From assembly GCA_963422415.1 (NCBI GenBank), contig OY729430.1, positions 806,001 to 870,000 of the forward strand: a stretch of 64,000 nt of DNA, read 5' to 3'. Shown in pieces: positions 8,415-17,199 of the stretch. The first letter of the stretch is position 1, and the number at the start of each line of letters is the position of its first letter. The stretch comes from Bin34 sp963422415 (GTDB lineage Bacteria; Chloroflexota; Anaerolineae; Caldilineales; Caldilineaceae). The position numbers and the translations under genes are program-made. The notes beneath the pieces were generated by a model, which made no database searches, was not told the DNA's origin, and saw only the letters and a program-made list of their open reading frames with translations.

Positions 8415-9629
8415 CTAATTGGTATAGCCCCGCTCGCCATGTTCGGAAATGTCAAGACCCACCGACTCCTCCTCGGCGGTGGAGCGTACCCCTATGACCA
8501 GATCCACGACCTTGAAAATGATCCAAGTCATGCCAAAAGCGTAAATCCAAGTCACCACGGTGGCGATGACCTGCGTCACGAATTGGCCGGAATTGCCGTT
8601 CAGCAAGCCACCGTCGGCCAGCGTAGTGGAAGCGAAGATGCCCACGGCCAAGGCTCCCCAGGTGCCAGACATCCCGTGGATCGCCCAGACGTCCAGCGAA
8701 TCGTCCAACTTGTAGTGAATCCGGAGTTCCGCGGCGAAGAAGGACACAAGGGCGGCCACCATGCCGATGGCGAGAGCCGGCACGACATCGACGAAACCGG
8801 CGCCCGGCGTGATGGCCACGAGACCGGCCACAGCTCCGGAAGCCGCCCCTAGCGCGCTGGGCTTCTTGACCACGATCCAGCTCAGGAGCATCCAAGTCAG
8901 GGCTCCGGCGGCCGCGGCGGTGTTGGTGGTGACGAGCGCGTTGACCGCGATGCCATCCGCGGCCAAGGCGGAGCCCCCGTTAAATCCGAACCAGCCAAAC
9001 CAGAGCAGTCCGGTGCCTAGTAGCACGAACATCAGGCTGTGCGGTTCCATGGGGACACGGCCGTATCCCGCGCGGCGCCCGATGATCAGGACCGCGGCCA
9101 GCGCGCCCACGCCCGACGACATGTGCACCACGTTGCCGCCGGCAAAGTCCAGGGGAGCCGGATTCAGCGCCGTGTGCAGCCAGCCACCGCCCCAGACCCA
9201 ATGGGCGATCGGCGAGTAGACCAAAGTGGACCAGAAGACGACAAACACCAGGAAGGCCTTGAACTTGATCCGTTCGGCGAAGGCGCCGGCCAGCAAGGCC
9301 GGGGTGATCGCGGCGAACATGCCTTGGAACATCATGAACAGCAAGGCGGGAATGCCCGATCCTTCCTGCGGTTCCAGACCTACGCCGCGCAGGCCAAAGT
9401 GCTGCAGATCCCCGATGATGCCCCCGAGGCTGGTGGAGCTGAAAGCCAGCGAATAGCCCCAGAGAATCCAGATCACGCCCACGATTCCCATGCAAATGAA
9501 ACAGTGCATGACCGTGGCCAAGACATTCTTGACGCGGACAAGACCGCCATAGAAAAGCCCAAGCCCTGGAATCATCAGCATGACCAGCGCCGTCGAGACC
9601 ATAATCCAGGCCGTATTCGCACCGTTCAT
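8415..9629 (-). CDS. amt: Ammonium transporter Amt
   Basis: Ammonium channel of the Amt/MEP/Rh family, about 404 residues with 11 membrane helices, conducting NH3/NH4+ across the inner membrane. The mature N-terminus NTAWIMVSTALVMLMIPGLGLFYGG is characteristic, as are DFAGGNVVHMSSGVGAL and the late IHGMSGTWGAL helix. The ATG at 9627-9629 is chosen because the protein then begins just ahead of helix 1, with GAGGG upstream. An in-frame ATG at 9686 would add 19 residues. It forms an operon with the PII gene 67 bases downstream (amt first, the reverse of the common glnK-amtB order). C-terminus ends in ISEHGERGYTN. Confidence 0.95.
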   Translation of the reverse strand: MNGANTAWIMVSTALVMLMIPGLGLFYGGLVRVKNVLATVMHCFICMGIVGVIWILWGYSLAFSSTSLGGIIGDLQHFGLRGVGLEPQEGSGIPALLFMMFQGMFAAITPALLAGAFAERIKFKAFLVFVVFWSTLVYSPIAHWVWGGGWLHTALNPAPLDFAGGNVVHMSSGVGALAAVLIIGRRAGYGRVPMEPHSLMFVLLGTGLLWFGWFGFNGGSALAADGIAVNALVTTNTAAAAGALTWMLLSWIVVKKPSALGAASGAVAGLVAITPGAGFVDVVPALAIGMVAALVSFFAAELRIHYKLDDSLDVWAIHGMSGTWGALAVGIFASTTLADGGLLNGNSGQFVTQVIATVVTWIYAFGMTWIIFKVVDLVIGVRSTAEEESVGLDISEHGERGYTN

Positions 9630-10069
9630 GGTTGTCGCCCTCTCTCTCTTCCCTGTACCCATAGCGGTTTCCGCCATGAGGGTCACCGCATTCCGATACT
9701 TGTGTATTGTTTACTAACTGCAACAGGTTTCCTTGGTCATGTTTCACAAATAAAGACGAGCGGGTATGGGCATTGTTGACAATCGAATGTGTGCAATGCG
9801 CAGCTGGTACAGAGTTGAAACAGGATGCGGCCCAAGGTGGGCAGCGATGCGGATTCACGCTCTTGTCTTGCGTCGCGTGGGGCACACGGCAAGAGCGTCC
9901 CAGAGACTCTGCAGGACGGCGGCGGGGAGCGGCTTGGGCTTTCCCGCGTCAGACCCGCTTGATCGGGGACAGGCGGTCCGCTGGCGACATTGACGCCAGA
10001 CCAGGCCGAGTCACCTCGCCATTTGGGTGGACAGTGACTTCTCCCGTACAATCCAGACGTATTTTGCCA
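9630..10069. other. Intergenic region between amt and the riboswitch
   Basis: About 440 bases between divergent amt and the cobalamin riboswitch. Only short frames with no recognisable protein are present. It should contain the amt promoter (minus strand; the AT-rich part around 9700-9770 is the likeliest place) and the promoter for the btu transcript. No convincing NtrC or sigma54 site was seen. Confidence 0.45.
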
Positions 10070-10290
10070 ATGGCAAGGGTGTACTGTGGCCGATGTCCAG
10101 TACTCAAGGGGGGAAGCCAGTGAGAGTCTGGCGCTGTCCCCCAACGGTAAGGCACGCAATGGCCAAGCCCGACCACCCCGCCTGTGCCTGTGGTTCGGTC
10201 CGACCTCCGGGGTTGGCGCCTTCGTGGAACGAGGTTGACGAGGCAGAAGACCTCTGAAGCCTGCCTAGGGCAGGTTTTCGTTTCCTGGGG
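10070..10290 (+). promoter_or_regulatory. Cobalamin (B12) riboswitch
   Basis: The stretch GGGAAGCCAGTGAGAGTCTG (10110-10129) followed by GCGCTGTCCCCCAACGGTAA (about 10131-10150) matches the conserved core of cobalamin riboswitches, with one change (CCCGC to CCCCC). The B12-box-like part GAGGCAGAAGACCTCTGAAG lies at 10240-10259. It ends in a hairpin CCTGCC-TAG-GGCAGG (10260-10274) followed by TTTT, which resembles an intrinsic terminator. It stands directly ahead of a lipoprotein-permease-ATPase operon of the cobalamin/siderophore class. Exact 5' boundary is approximate. Confidence 0.85.
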
Positions 10291-10330
10291 CATGGCTGCG
10301 ACCGGATCGTCCGTGTCTGTTCGAGGAAAC
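10280..10330 (+). promoter_or_regulatory. Shine-Dalgarno-sequestering hairpin of the riboswitch
   Basis: GTTTCCT at 10280-10286 is fully complementary to AGGAAAC at 10324-10330. The right arm overlaps the ribosome-binding site (GAGGAAA) of the next gene, whose ATG is at 10335. Pairing would hide the site, so it is a candidate translational expression platform. Role is inferred from position. Confidence 0.5.
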
Positions 10331-10334
10331 AGAG

Positions 10335-11540
10335 ATGTCATTCCCGCGTATCCGCACCTTGATGATGGCCTGCAGCGTGGTCTGGGCCATTCTGCTTTCC
10401 GGCTGCGCGCTCCCGGCGCCTGCCGTGCCCCCGATTCGTGACGAGGATTGTGTGCAAGCCTACGATCCCGACACGGACTACTTCCCCCACAAGACCGCCA
10501 TAGAGTACGCGGAGGGCTTTACCCTTGCCTACCACCGCAACTACAAAGTGTTGGAGGTTCTGTCCCCGTGGCCCGGCGCGGAGACCTCCGAGACCTATCT
10601 GCTGGTGCAGTGCGGCACGCCGCGTCCTGCGGGATTTGAGGACGGGGTCCACACCATTGAAGTGCCGGTGGATTCGCTGGTGGCGCTGTCCACTACCTAT
10701 CTGCCCCATCTGGAAACACTGGATGCACTGGAGGTGCTGGTAGGGCTGGAAAACGACGCCTGGGTCTATTCCGAGGACATCCGCGCCAGGGTTCGGGAGG
10801 GCAAGGTGCGAGTGGTAGGTGGAGGAGCTACCGTGGATCTGGAGGCCATGTTGGTCCTAAAGCCGGATCTGACCCTTGCCTACAGCCTGGGGTTTCCTGA
10901 CAGCGACGTCCATCCCGCGCTGCGGGCCGCGGATCAAAGCGTGTTCCTGAGCACGGAATTTCGGGAACCCTCCCCGCTGGGCCGCGCCGAGTGGATCAAG
11001 GCCACGGCGGCCTTCTTGAATCGCGAGGCGGAGGCGGAGACCTACTTCAACGAGATGGCCCACACGTACCATACATTGGTGGACCGGGTGCCGGACGAGG
11101 CGGCAAGGCCCACCGTTTTTGTCAACACGCCTTGGGAAGGGGTGTGGTATATGGCAGGAGGCAACAGCTATGTCGCCAACTTCCTGACCGATGCCGGCGC
11201 CATCTATCTGTGGAGCGAAGACGAGTCCACCGAGGCCTTGTTTCTGGACTATGAAGAGGTCTTTGCCCAGGCGCAGGATGCGGATTACTGGCTCAATGTC
11301 GGCGGGTATCCTGATCGGATGGCCCTGGCTGTCGTGGATCCCCGCTTCACGGAGTTTGCCGCTTATCAGGCCGGGAATCTCTACAACCCCGATCTACGCA
11401 TCTCGGACACGGGGGCCAACGACATGTTCGAGGGAGCCGTCGTGCGCCCCCACTGGGTACTGGCGGACCTGATTGCGATCCTTTACCCCCACCTGCTGCC
11501 CGAGCATGAGTTTGTGTATTATCGGCGACTGAGCGAATGA
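10335..11540 (+). CDS. btuF: Cobalamin-type ABC transporter substrate-binding lipoprotein
   Basis: A 401-residue extracellular binding protein of the cluster that captures cobalamin, haem or siderophores (TroA/BtuF fold). It starts with a signal peptide MSFPRIRTLMMACSVVWAIL and a lipobox LSGC, so it is a lipoprotein. The two lobes are joined by a long helix around residues 210-240 (PLGRAEWIKATAAFLNREAE). The next gene starts inside its stop codon (ATGA at 11537-11540), then an ATPase follows. The cobalamin riboswitch directly upstream makes B12 or a corrinoid the likely ligand; without it a ferric siderophore would be equally possible. Confidence 0.85.
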   Translation: MSFPRIRTLMMACSVVWAILLSGCALPAPAVPPIRDEDCVQAYDPDTDYFPHKTAIEYAEGFTLAYHRNYKVLEVLSPWPGAETSETYLLVQCGTPRPAGFEDGVHTIEVPVDSLVALSTTYLPHLETLDALEVLVGLENDAWVYSEDIRARVREGKVRVVGGGATVDLEAMLVLKPDLTLAYSLGFPDSDVHPALRAADQSVFLSTEFREPSPLGRAEWIKATAAFLNREAEAETYFNEMAHTYHTLVDRVPDEAARPTVFVNTPWEGVWYMAGGNSYVANFLTDAGAIYLWSEDESTEALFLDYEEVFAQAQDADYWLNVGGYPDRMALAVVDPRFTEFAAYQAGNLYNPDLRISDTGANDMFEGAVVRPHWVLADLIAILYPHLLPEHEFVYYRRLSE

Positions 11541-12607
11541 GCGGACGGATCCGCAAGGGAATACCTACCGCCGCCGCGCCGGTACTGGGCCTTTGGCTCT
11601 TGGCCGGGCTGGCAGTCTTGGCCTTGGCGGCCAGCGTCTTCCTCGGCTCCCTGCGCATCCCGTGGGCGGACGTCGGGCGCGTTCTGATCGGAGTCGAGCC
11701 GTCTCGGGAAGTGTGGCGGGACGTGATTGTCCTTGTGCGGGCGCCCAAGACCCTGACCGCCGTGCTGGCGGGCGCGGCGCTGGCGGTAGCGGGATTGCAG
11801 ATGCAGACCCTGTTCCTGAATCCCCTGGCGGGACCCTTTGTACTGGGCGTCAATGCCGGGGCCAGTTTGGGCGTGGCGCTGGTGGTCCTGCTCTCGGGAT
11901 CTGCCATCCTGCAGACGAGTGGTTCCTTGGTCTTTCTGAACCAGGCGGGGACGGTGGGCGCGGCGGTGCTGGGGGCCGCGGCGGTGCTGCTGTTGGTCGT
12001 GCTGCTGGCCCGGCGCACCAGCGTGGTGTCCCTGATCGTGCTGGGGCTGATGGTCAGCTACGCCGTCGGCGCCATGGTCAGCCTGCTCATGTACTACAGC
12101 CTGCCACGGAATGTGCAGGCGTTCATTTCCTGGTCCTTTGGCTCCTTTGGAGGCGTGACTTGGCAGGATCTGGGAATCTATGGGCCCGTGGTGTTGGGCG
12201 GCCTGCTGCTTTCCTTCCTCTCCATCCGGCCTCTGAATGCCTTGCTGCTGGGAGAGGCGTATGCCCATTCCTTGGGCGTCAACGTATTGCACGCCCGTTG
12301 GCTGATTCTGGTCGGGGCCTCCGTGCTGGCCGGAACCGTCACGGCCTACGCGGGCCCCATTACCTTCATTGGGGTGGCCACGCCACATCTGTGTCGTACG
12401 TGGCTGCACACCTCCAATCATCAGTGGCTGGTCCCGGCCTGCATCCTGCTAGGCGGGACTCTGGCCTTGGTGGCGGACCTGATCGCCCAGGCACCCGGCT
12501 TGCCCATGGCGCTGCCCCTCAACGCCGTGACGGCCCTGATGGGGGCGCCGGTGGTGATTTGGGCCCTGTTGCGTCGCCAAGACACCTTGACTCCATTTGC
12601 CGCCTGA
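11537..12607 (+). CDS. btuC: FecCD/BtuC-family ABC transporter permease
   Basis: A 356-residue permease with about ten hydrophobic helices, the normal size and topology for BtuC/FecCD/FhuB subunits. Recognisable pieces are LVRAPKTLTAVLAGAALAVAG and LQMQTLFLNPLAGPFVLGVN (the family's conserved R-P-R and GLQ...NPLA.P..LG segments), GVATPHLCR (the coupling-helix G.PH..R motif), and the helix near IAQAPGLPMALPLNAVTALMG. It overlaps the binding-protein gene by four bases, indicating translational coupling, and the ATPase starts 13 bases after its stop. It forms the membrane channel for the cobalamin-type importer. Confidence 0.93.
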   Translation: MSGRIRKGIPTAAAPVLGLWLLAGLAVLALAASVFLGSLRIPWADVGRVLIGVEPSREVWRDVIVLVRAPKTLTAVLAGAALAVAGLQMQTLFLNPLAGPFVLGVNAGASLGVALVVLLSGSAILQTSGSLVFLNQAGTVGAAVLGAAAVLLLVVLLARRTSVVSLIVLGLMVSYAVGAMVSLLMYYSLPRNVQAFISWSFGSFGGVTWQDLGIYGPVVLGGLLLSFLSIRPLNALLLGEAYAHSLGVNVLHARWLILVGASVLAGTVTAYAGPITFIGVATPHLCRTWLHTSNHQWLVPACILLGGTLALVADLIAQAPGLPMALPLNAVTALMGAPVVIWALLRRQDTLTPFAA

Positions 12608-12619
12608 GGATCTCCGTTC

Positions 12620-13651
12620 GTGGTGCCTGTCGTCTCGCTCTCCCATCTGGACATCGGCTTTGCCACGCACCCTGCGCCCTTGCTGCGGGACTTCTCCGCG
12701 GAGCTGCGGTCCCGGGAACTGGTGTGTCTGATGGGCCCCAACGGCGCAGGAAAGACCACGCTGCTGCGTACCTTGCTGGGTCTGCATCTGCCCTTGCGCG
12801 GGACTGTGTTCATTGCCGGTCGGGAGCTGGCTTCCCTGAGCCGGCGGTTTCTGGCGCAGCGTGTCAGCGTTGTGCTACCCGGTCGGATTGCGGCCGGACA
12901 ACTGAGGGCGGAGGAACTCGTGGCCTTGGGTCGCCTGCCCTACACCCGTTGGCATGGCCGATATTCCGCGCGGGATCGGGAGATGGCGCTGGAGGCCTTG
13001 GATCGGGTGGAGGCGTTGGAATTCCGGCATCGGCGCGTGGCCGAACTGAGCGATGGAGAACGGCAACGGGTGCTGATTGCCCGAGCCTTGGCGCAAGACA
13101 CGTCGCTGCTGCTCATGGACGAGCCCACCGCGTTTCTGGACATGACCCACCGCATTCACATCACCCGGCTGCTACGGCGGCTGGCGCAGGAAGGCAAGGC
13201 CATCCTGATGACCACGCATGATCTGGATCTGGCCTTGCACTATGGAGATCGCCTCTGGCTCTGGGATCCGGCCGGGCGCCAGATGCGCATGGGGGCGCCC
13301 GAGGACCTCATGCTGTCCGGTGCGCTGTCCAAGGTGTTCGCGGCTAGGGACATCCAGTTTGATCCCGCTACGGGCTTCCTGCAACGGCCTGCGCCCGCCG
13401 GACCTGCCATTCATGTGACCGGCAACCCGATGGCTGTCACATGGGCTGGCCGGGCCTTGAACCGCAAGGGATTTGCCGTCACGGTCCGGCCCGAGGCCAC
13501 ACCCGTGAGTCTCCGGTACCAAGACGACTCTGGCAGCTGGCGCCTCACGGATGCCCAAGGAGAAGAGTTTGTCTGCACCGAACTGGCCGGTGTACTTGAT
13601 CTGCTGCCGGCTGTGGCCGGATCACTGACTGCGGGTGACGATGAGAGCTGA
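12620..13651 (+). CDS. btuD: Cobalamin-type ABC transporter ATP-binding protein
   Basis: A 343-residue ABC ATPase. Walker A GPNGAGKT is at 39-46, the signature LSDGE at 143-147 and Walker B LLLMDEP at 163-169, with the switch histidine in TTHDLD. The start is GTG at 12620. The protein carries about 85 extra residues after the ATPase core (from about 258), ending in a small alpha/beta segment (GKG..VTVRPEATPVSLRYQDD) also seen in some siderophore or cobalamin ATPases; its role is unknown. It is the last gene of the riboswitch-controlled operon. Confidence 0.9.
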   Translation: MVPVVSLSHLDIGFATHPAPLLRDFSAELRSRELVCLMGPNGAGKTTLLRTLLGLHLPLRGTVFIAGRELASLSRRFLAQRVSVVLPGRIAAGQLRAEELVALGRLPYTRWHGRYSARDREMALEALDRVEALEFRHRRVAELSDGERQRVLIARALAQDTSLLLMDEPTAFLDMTHRIHITRLLRRLAQEGKAILMTTHDLDLALHYGDRLWLWDPAGRQMRMGAPEDLMLSGALSKVFAARDIQFDPATGFLQRPAPAGPAIHVTGNPMAVTWAGRALNRKGFAVTVRPEATPVSLRYQDDSGSWRLTDAQGEEFVCTELAGVLDLLPAVAGSLTAGDDES

Positions 13652-13986
13652 AGGGCATTCCTGCCATGGGCAGCCCTCGTGCCATTTCAGGAGACAGGGC
13701 CGCGGGAAATTCACCGCCAGTCGATGAGGGTGGGGATCCCAAAACAAGGCGCAAGCCGTCGGGGAGGGCCTTGTTTCTCGCTTGACAGGCACAAGCGCAT
13801 CATGATAATAAGGTGGTCTCATCTTTGACTTGGACAAATTGGTGTCAAGGCGGGGTTCGTGCCTTGCCCGCGTTGGCCGCGCTCCTTGGCGTGGGGCTGT
13901 GTGCATCTGCGCCCCGTAGGCGAAGCGACGAGCAAGGTGAGTTCGGCCGCTGTCCTTGTTTCGCTGCAGCAAAGGAGATTTCAGCC
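13652..13986 (+). promoter_or_regulatory. Leader region of the peptide ABC operon with sigma70-like promoter
   Basis: In this 335-base gap TTGACA (13782-13787) is followed after 16 bases by GATAAT (13804-13809), a good sigma70-type promoter for the downstream importer operon, giving a leader of about 170 bases. AAGGAG around 13971-13977 is the ribosome-binding site for the ATG at 13987. An open frame extends upstream of that ATG but encodes no signal peptide. Confidence 0.65.
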
Positions 13987-16032
13987 ATGGCGAAATTCTT
14001 GCAATTGATGTTGATGTCCGGATTGGCCTTCCTGCTTCTGGCCGCTTGCGGCCAAGCGGAAGCGCCGATGCCAGAATCTGCGCCTGCGGACGGCGCTCCA
14101 TCCGCGCCCACTAGTCCGGGAGGGTTCAACGAAGCGCCAATGCTGGCCGCGAGAGTGGCCGCAGGTGCCTTGCCCCCCGTGGATGAACGCCTGCCGGTGG
14201 ACCCCCTGGTGATAGAGCCCTACAGCGAAATTGGTCAATACGGCGGTACTTGGCACCGCTTTGACACGTCATCCACTGGCTCCCATTTCGTGATGGCCAT
14301 GTACGCTTACTCGCCTGTGCACTGGGTACAGGACGGTTTGGACAAGCGGCCCGGCCTGGCCAAGGGGTGGGACCACAATGACGACAAGACGGAATGGACG
14401 CTGTACCTGCGCGAAGGCACGAAGTGGTCCGACGGCGACAGTTTCACGGCCGACGACTTCATGTTCTGGTGGAATGACATGGTACTCAACGAGGAGCACT
14501 CCGATGTCCCGCCCGATTACATGAAGTCCGCCGCCGCGGTCACCGCAGTGACGAAAGTGGATGACTATACCCTCCACTTCGCCTTCTCGGACCCATCCCC
14601 CCTGTTTCTGGACCGCCTGGCCATGTGGCCCAACGGCACCATTCCCGGCAACGAGAAGCTGTTCGTTCCCGAGCACTACCTGCGGCAATTCCATCCCGAC
14701 TATTCGGATGAGGAAACCTTTGAGATATTGGACGAGAATCTGAATTGGCCCAGCAACCCGGACGCGCCGGTGTTGAATCCCTGGATGCCCGTCCAGTACG
14801 ATCCCGGCACCCGCCTGTTGCTGGATCGGAATCCCTACTACTACGCGGTGGACCCGGCCGGCAACCAGCTGCCCTACATTGACACCGTGGACATGACATA
14901 CGTCGAGAACCTGGAAGTGTCCAAACTGCGGGTCATCGCCGGGGAGCAGGAGATTTGCGGACGACCCTGCCGCTATCAACCCCTGAGCGAACTCTCCGTC
15001 TTCCGCGATGCCGAGGCGAGCGTGGGCTTCAAGACCTATCTTTGGGATCAAGGCGGCGGCGCGTCCTTCCTCCTCTATCCCAACTGGACCCATCGAGATC
15101 CGCAAAAGCGGGCCCTGTACCGCAACCGGGATTTCCGGCTTGGCCTTTCGCACGCCATCGACCGGGTGAAAATCCAGAAGATCGTGTATTTCGGCACGGG
15201 CGAATTGACGACGGGCACGATGAGTCCGAAGGCGATTGAATTCACGGCCAACGACACAGGGCAGGATCTCTATCGCCAATGGCGTGACTTGGGGGTGCAG
15301 TTCGACTTGGATCTGGCCAATCAACTGCTGGATGCCGCCGGGGCGGTCGACGCGGATGGCGACGGCTTCCGCGACTTGCCCAGCGGCGACGCATTGACCT
15401 TGCGGATTGACTGTTCTGCCGGCGGTCTGGAAAACAAGGCCAACGCCCAGAACGTTGAAATTGTCAAGGAGGGATGGGAAGCCGTAGGCCTGAAAGTGCA
15501 GGTCAACGCCGTGCCTGACGAACAACTGGTAGTCATGCAGGACAATTCTGAAATCGACATTCGCAGTTGCTGGGGCTTGGGCGACGGTCCCAACTTCTTG
15601 GTCTTTCCCAATTGGGTCATACCGATAGACAACAATCGCTGGGCCCCCCTGTACGGAGCTTGGTACAAAGTGATTGGCACCGAGAAGGAAGGCATGGAAC
15701 TGGATCAGGATCCGCTGGATCGCAATCCTCCCCGCGAGGAGCCTGGCGAAGGCGATCCGGTATGGCGCCTCTGGGAGCTTTACAACGCAGCCCGGATCGA
15801 GCCTGATGACGCCGCGCGCTTGGCCTTGAGCCAAGACATCATCCGTGTGCATGTGGAAGATGGGCCTTTCGTCATCGGCACCGTGGCCAACACTCCCTCC
15901 ATCGTCGGACATTTGGACACCGTGGGCAACTTCCCCTCCTACGAGCAACTGGGATTGGGCGGCTTTACAGGCCCTTGGATCATGGTGTATTTCGGAGCCG
16001 TGTATCCGGAACAGATGTATTTCAAGCGGTAA
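13987..16032 (+). CDS. Extracellular solute-binding lipoprotein, family 5 (oligopeptide-type)
   Basis: A 681-residue binding protein of the DppA/OppA class. The signal peptide MAKFLQLMLMSGLAFLLLAACG has a lipobox with Cys21, so the mature protein is membrane-anchored outside the cell. The family-5 pattern is clear in YGGTWHRF, the WTLYLREGTKWSDGDSFTA segment and the FRLGLSHAIDRVKI helix. It is longer than classical DppA (about 530), as in many oligopeptide or oligosaccharide binders. The ATG at 13987 is chosen for its AAGGAG site and signal peptide. It heads a five-gene operon with two permeases and two ATPases. Ligand class (peptide, nickel complex or sugar) cannot be read from sequence. Confidence 0.93.
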   Translation: MAKFLQLMLMSGLAFLLLAACGQAEAPMPESAPADGAPSAPTSPGGFNEAPMLAARVAAGALPPVDERLPVDPLVIEPYSEIGQYGGTWHRFDTSSTGSHFVMAMYAYSPVHWVQDGLDKRPGLAKGWDHNDDKTEWTLYLREGTKWSDGDSFTADDFMFWWNDMVLNEEHSDVPPDYMKSAAAVTAVTKVDDYTLHFAFSDPSPLFLDRLAMWPNGTIPGNEKLFVPEHYLRQFHPDYSDEETFEILDENLNWPSNPDAPVLNPWMPVQYDPGTRLLLDRNPYYYAVDPAGNQLPYIDTVDMTYVENLEVSKLRVIAGEQEICGRPCRYQPLSELSVFRDAEASVGFKTYLWDQGGGASFLLYPNWTHRDPQKRALYRNRDFRLGLSHAIDRVKIQKIVYFGTGELTTGTMSPKAIEFTANDTGQDLYRQWRDLGVQFDLDLANQLLDAAGAVDADGDGFRDLPSGDALTLRIDCSAGGLENKANAQNVEIVKEGWEAVGLKVQVNAVPDEQLVVMQDNSEIDIRSCWGLGDGPNFLVFPNWVIPIDNNRWAPLYGAWYKVIGTEKEGMELDQDPLDRNPPREEPGEGDPVWRLWELYNAARIEPDDAARLALSQDIIRVHVEDGPFVIGTVANTPSIVGHLDTVGNFPSYEQLGLGGFTGPWIMVYFGAVYPEQMYFKR

Positions 16033-16204
16033 CTCCGTTTCACGCACGGCCAGGGCGGATCTGGGGCGCCTTGTCTCCATGGCTGACCCCCGGCCGTGCG
16101 TGTGCCAACGCGACCGACAGGATCTGGGCCGTCTGAGGTCGGCCGGCTCCCGATGGCAGCGGTTTGCGTTGTGCATGCCCCCTGACCCCGGCTCGCCCTA
16201 GACG

Positions 16205-17191
16205 ATGCTCGCCTATTTCCTGCGCCGCGTGGTCTATATGATCACGACCTTGATCATGATCTCGTTCACGGGCTTCTTCATCATCAACTTACCGCCCGGC
16301 AGCTACATCGACGTGTTTCAGGCCCAGCGCCAACTGCAGGGCACGCATACGGCAGAAGCCGAACTGGAGGCCCTCGAACGCCGTTACGGCTTGGACAAAC
16401 CCATCTATGTGCAATACTTGATTTGGGCCCGGGGGTTCCTGCGCGGGGATTTTGGACGCTCGTTTCAATACAACCGGGAAGTCAAGGAACTGATCTGGGA
16501 GCGCTTGGGTTTCACGGTGGCCATCGCCACCGGATCCCTCCTTTTCATTTGGTTGGTGGCCATACCCATAGGCGTCTATACGGCCACCCATCAGTACTCG
16601 TGGGGGGACAATCTGGCCACCTTCGTCGGCATGGCCGGGCTGTCCATCCCGGATTTCATGCTGGCACTCGTATTGATGGTCGTCATGCAGAAGGTGTTCG
16701 GTTTCACCGTGGGCGGCCTCTTTTCCCGGGAGTACATCGATGCCCCTTGGAGTTTGGGGAAACTGGTGGATTTGCTGAAACATCTTTGGGTACCTGTCGT
16801 CGTGGTGGGCACATCCGGCACGGCGGGGCTGATGCGCATCATGCGGGGCAATCTGCTGGACATTCTCAACATGCAATATGTCCAGGCCGCGCGGGCGCGG
16901 GGCTTGCGCGAAGCTACCGTCGTGATCAAGCACGCCGTCCGCAATGCCCTGCATCCGCTGGTCATGCTGCTGGGCTTGAGCCTGCCATCCATCATCTCCG
17001 GATCCTTGATCGTGTCCATTGTGCTGGGCCTGCCTACCACGGGACCCCTGTACTTCAATGCCCTGCGCCAACAGGACATGTATCTCGCCGGCACCTTCCT
17101 CATGTTTTTGGCTTTCATGCTGGTCCTGGGCAATTTCCTGGCGGACATGCTGCTGAGCCTCATCGATCCGCGCATCCGGTATGAAGAATAG
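16205..17191 (+). CDS. ABC transporter permease, DppB/OppB type
   Basis: A 328-residue permease with six hydrophobic helices and the DppB layout: N-terminal helix LAYFLRRVVYMITTLIMISF, a periplasmic loop containing RRYGLDKPIYVQYLIWARG, and the EAA loop YVQAARARGLREATVVIKH ending in ALHPLV. It pairs with the next permease to form the channel. It lies 172 bases after the binding-protein gene and eight bases before the second permease. No unusual features. Confidence 0.93.
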   Translation: MLAYFLRRVVYMITTLIMISFTGFFIINLPPGSYIDVFQAQRQLQGTHTAEAELEALERRYGLDKPIYVQYLIWARGFLRGDFGRSFQYNREVKELIWERLGFTVAIATGSLLFIWLVAIPIGVYTATHQYSWGDNLATFVGMAGLSIPDFMLALVLMVVMQKVFGFTVGGLFSREYIDAPWSLGKLVDLLKHLWVPVVVVGTSGTAGLMRIMRGNLLDILNMQYVQAARARGLREATVVIKHAVRNALHPLVMLLGLSLPSIISGSLIVSIVLGLPTTGPLYFNALRQQDMYLAGTFLMFLAFMLVLGNFLADMLLSLIDPRIRYEE

Positions 17192-17199
17192 GCGATGCC

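Noticed and set aside
12410..13221. Plus-strand frame running through btuC and btuD out of register
   Set aside because: Gly/Pro/Arg-rich shadow of a GC-rich gene; the true frames carry clear ABC motifs.
14269..16176. 635-codon minus-strand frame opposite the solute-binding protein
   Set aside because: The plus strand has signal peptide, lipobox, ribosome-binding site and family-5 motifs; the minus frame has none.
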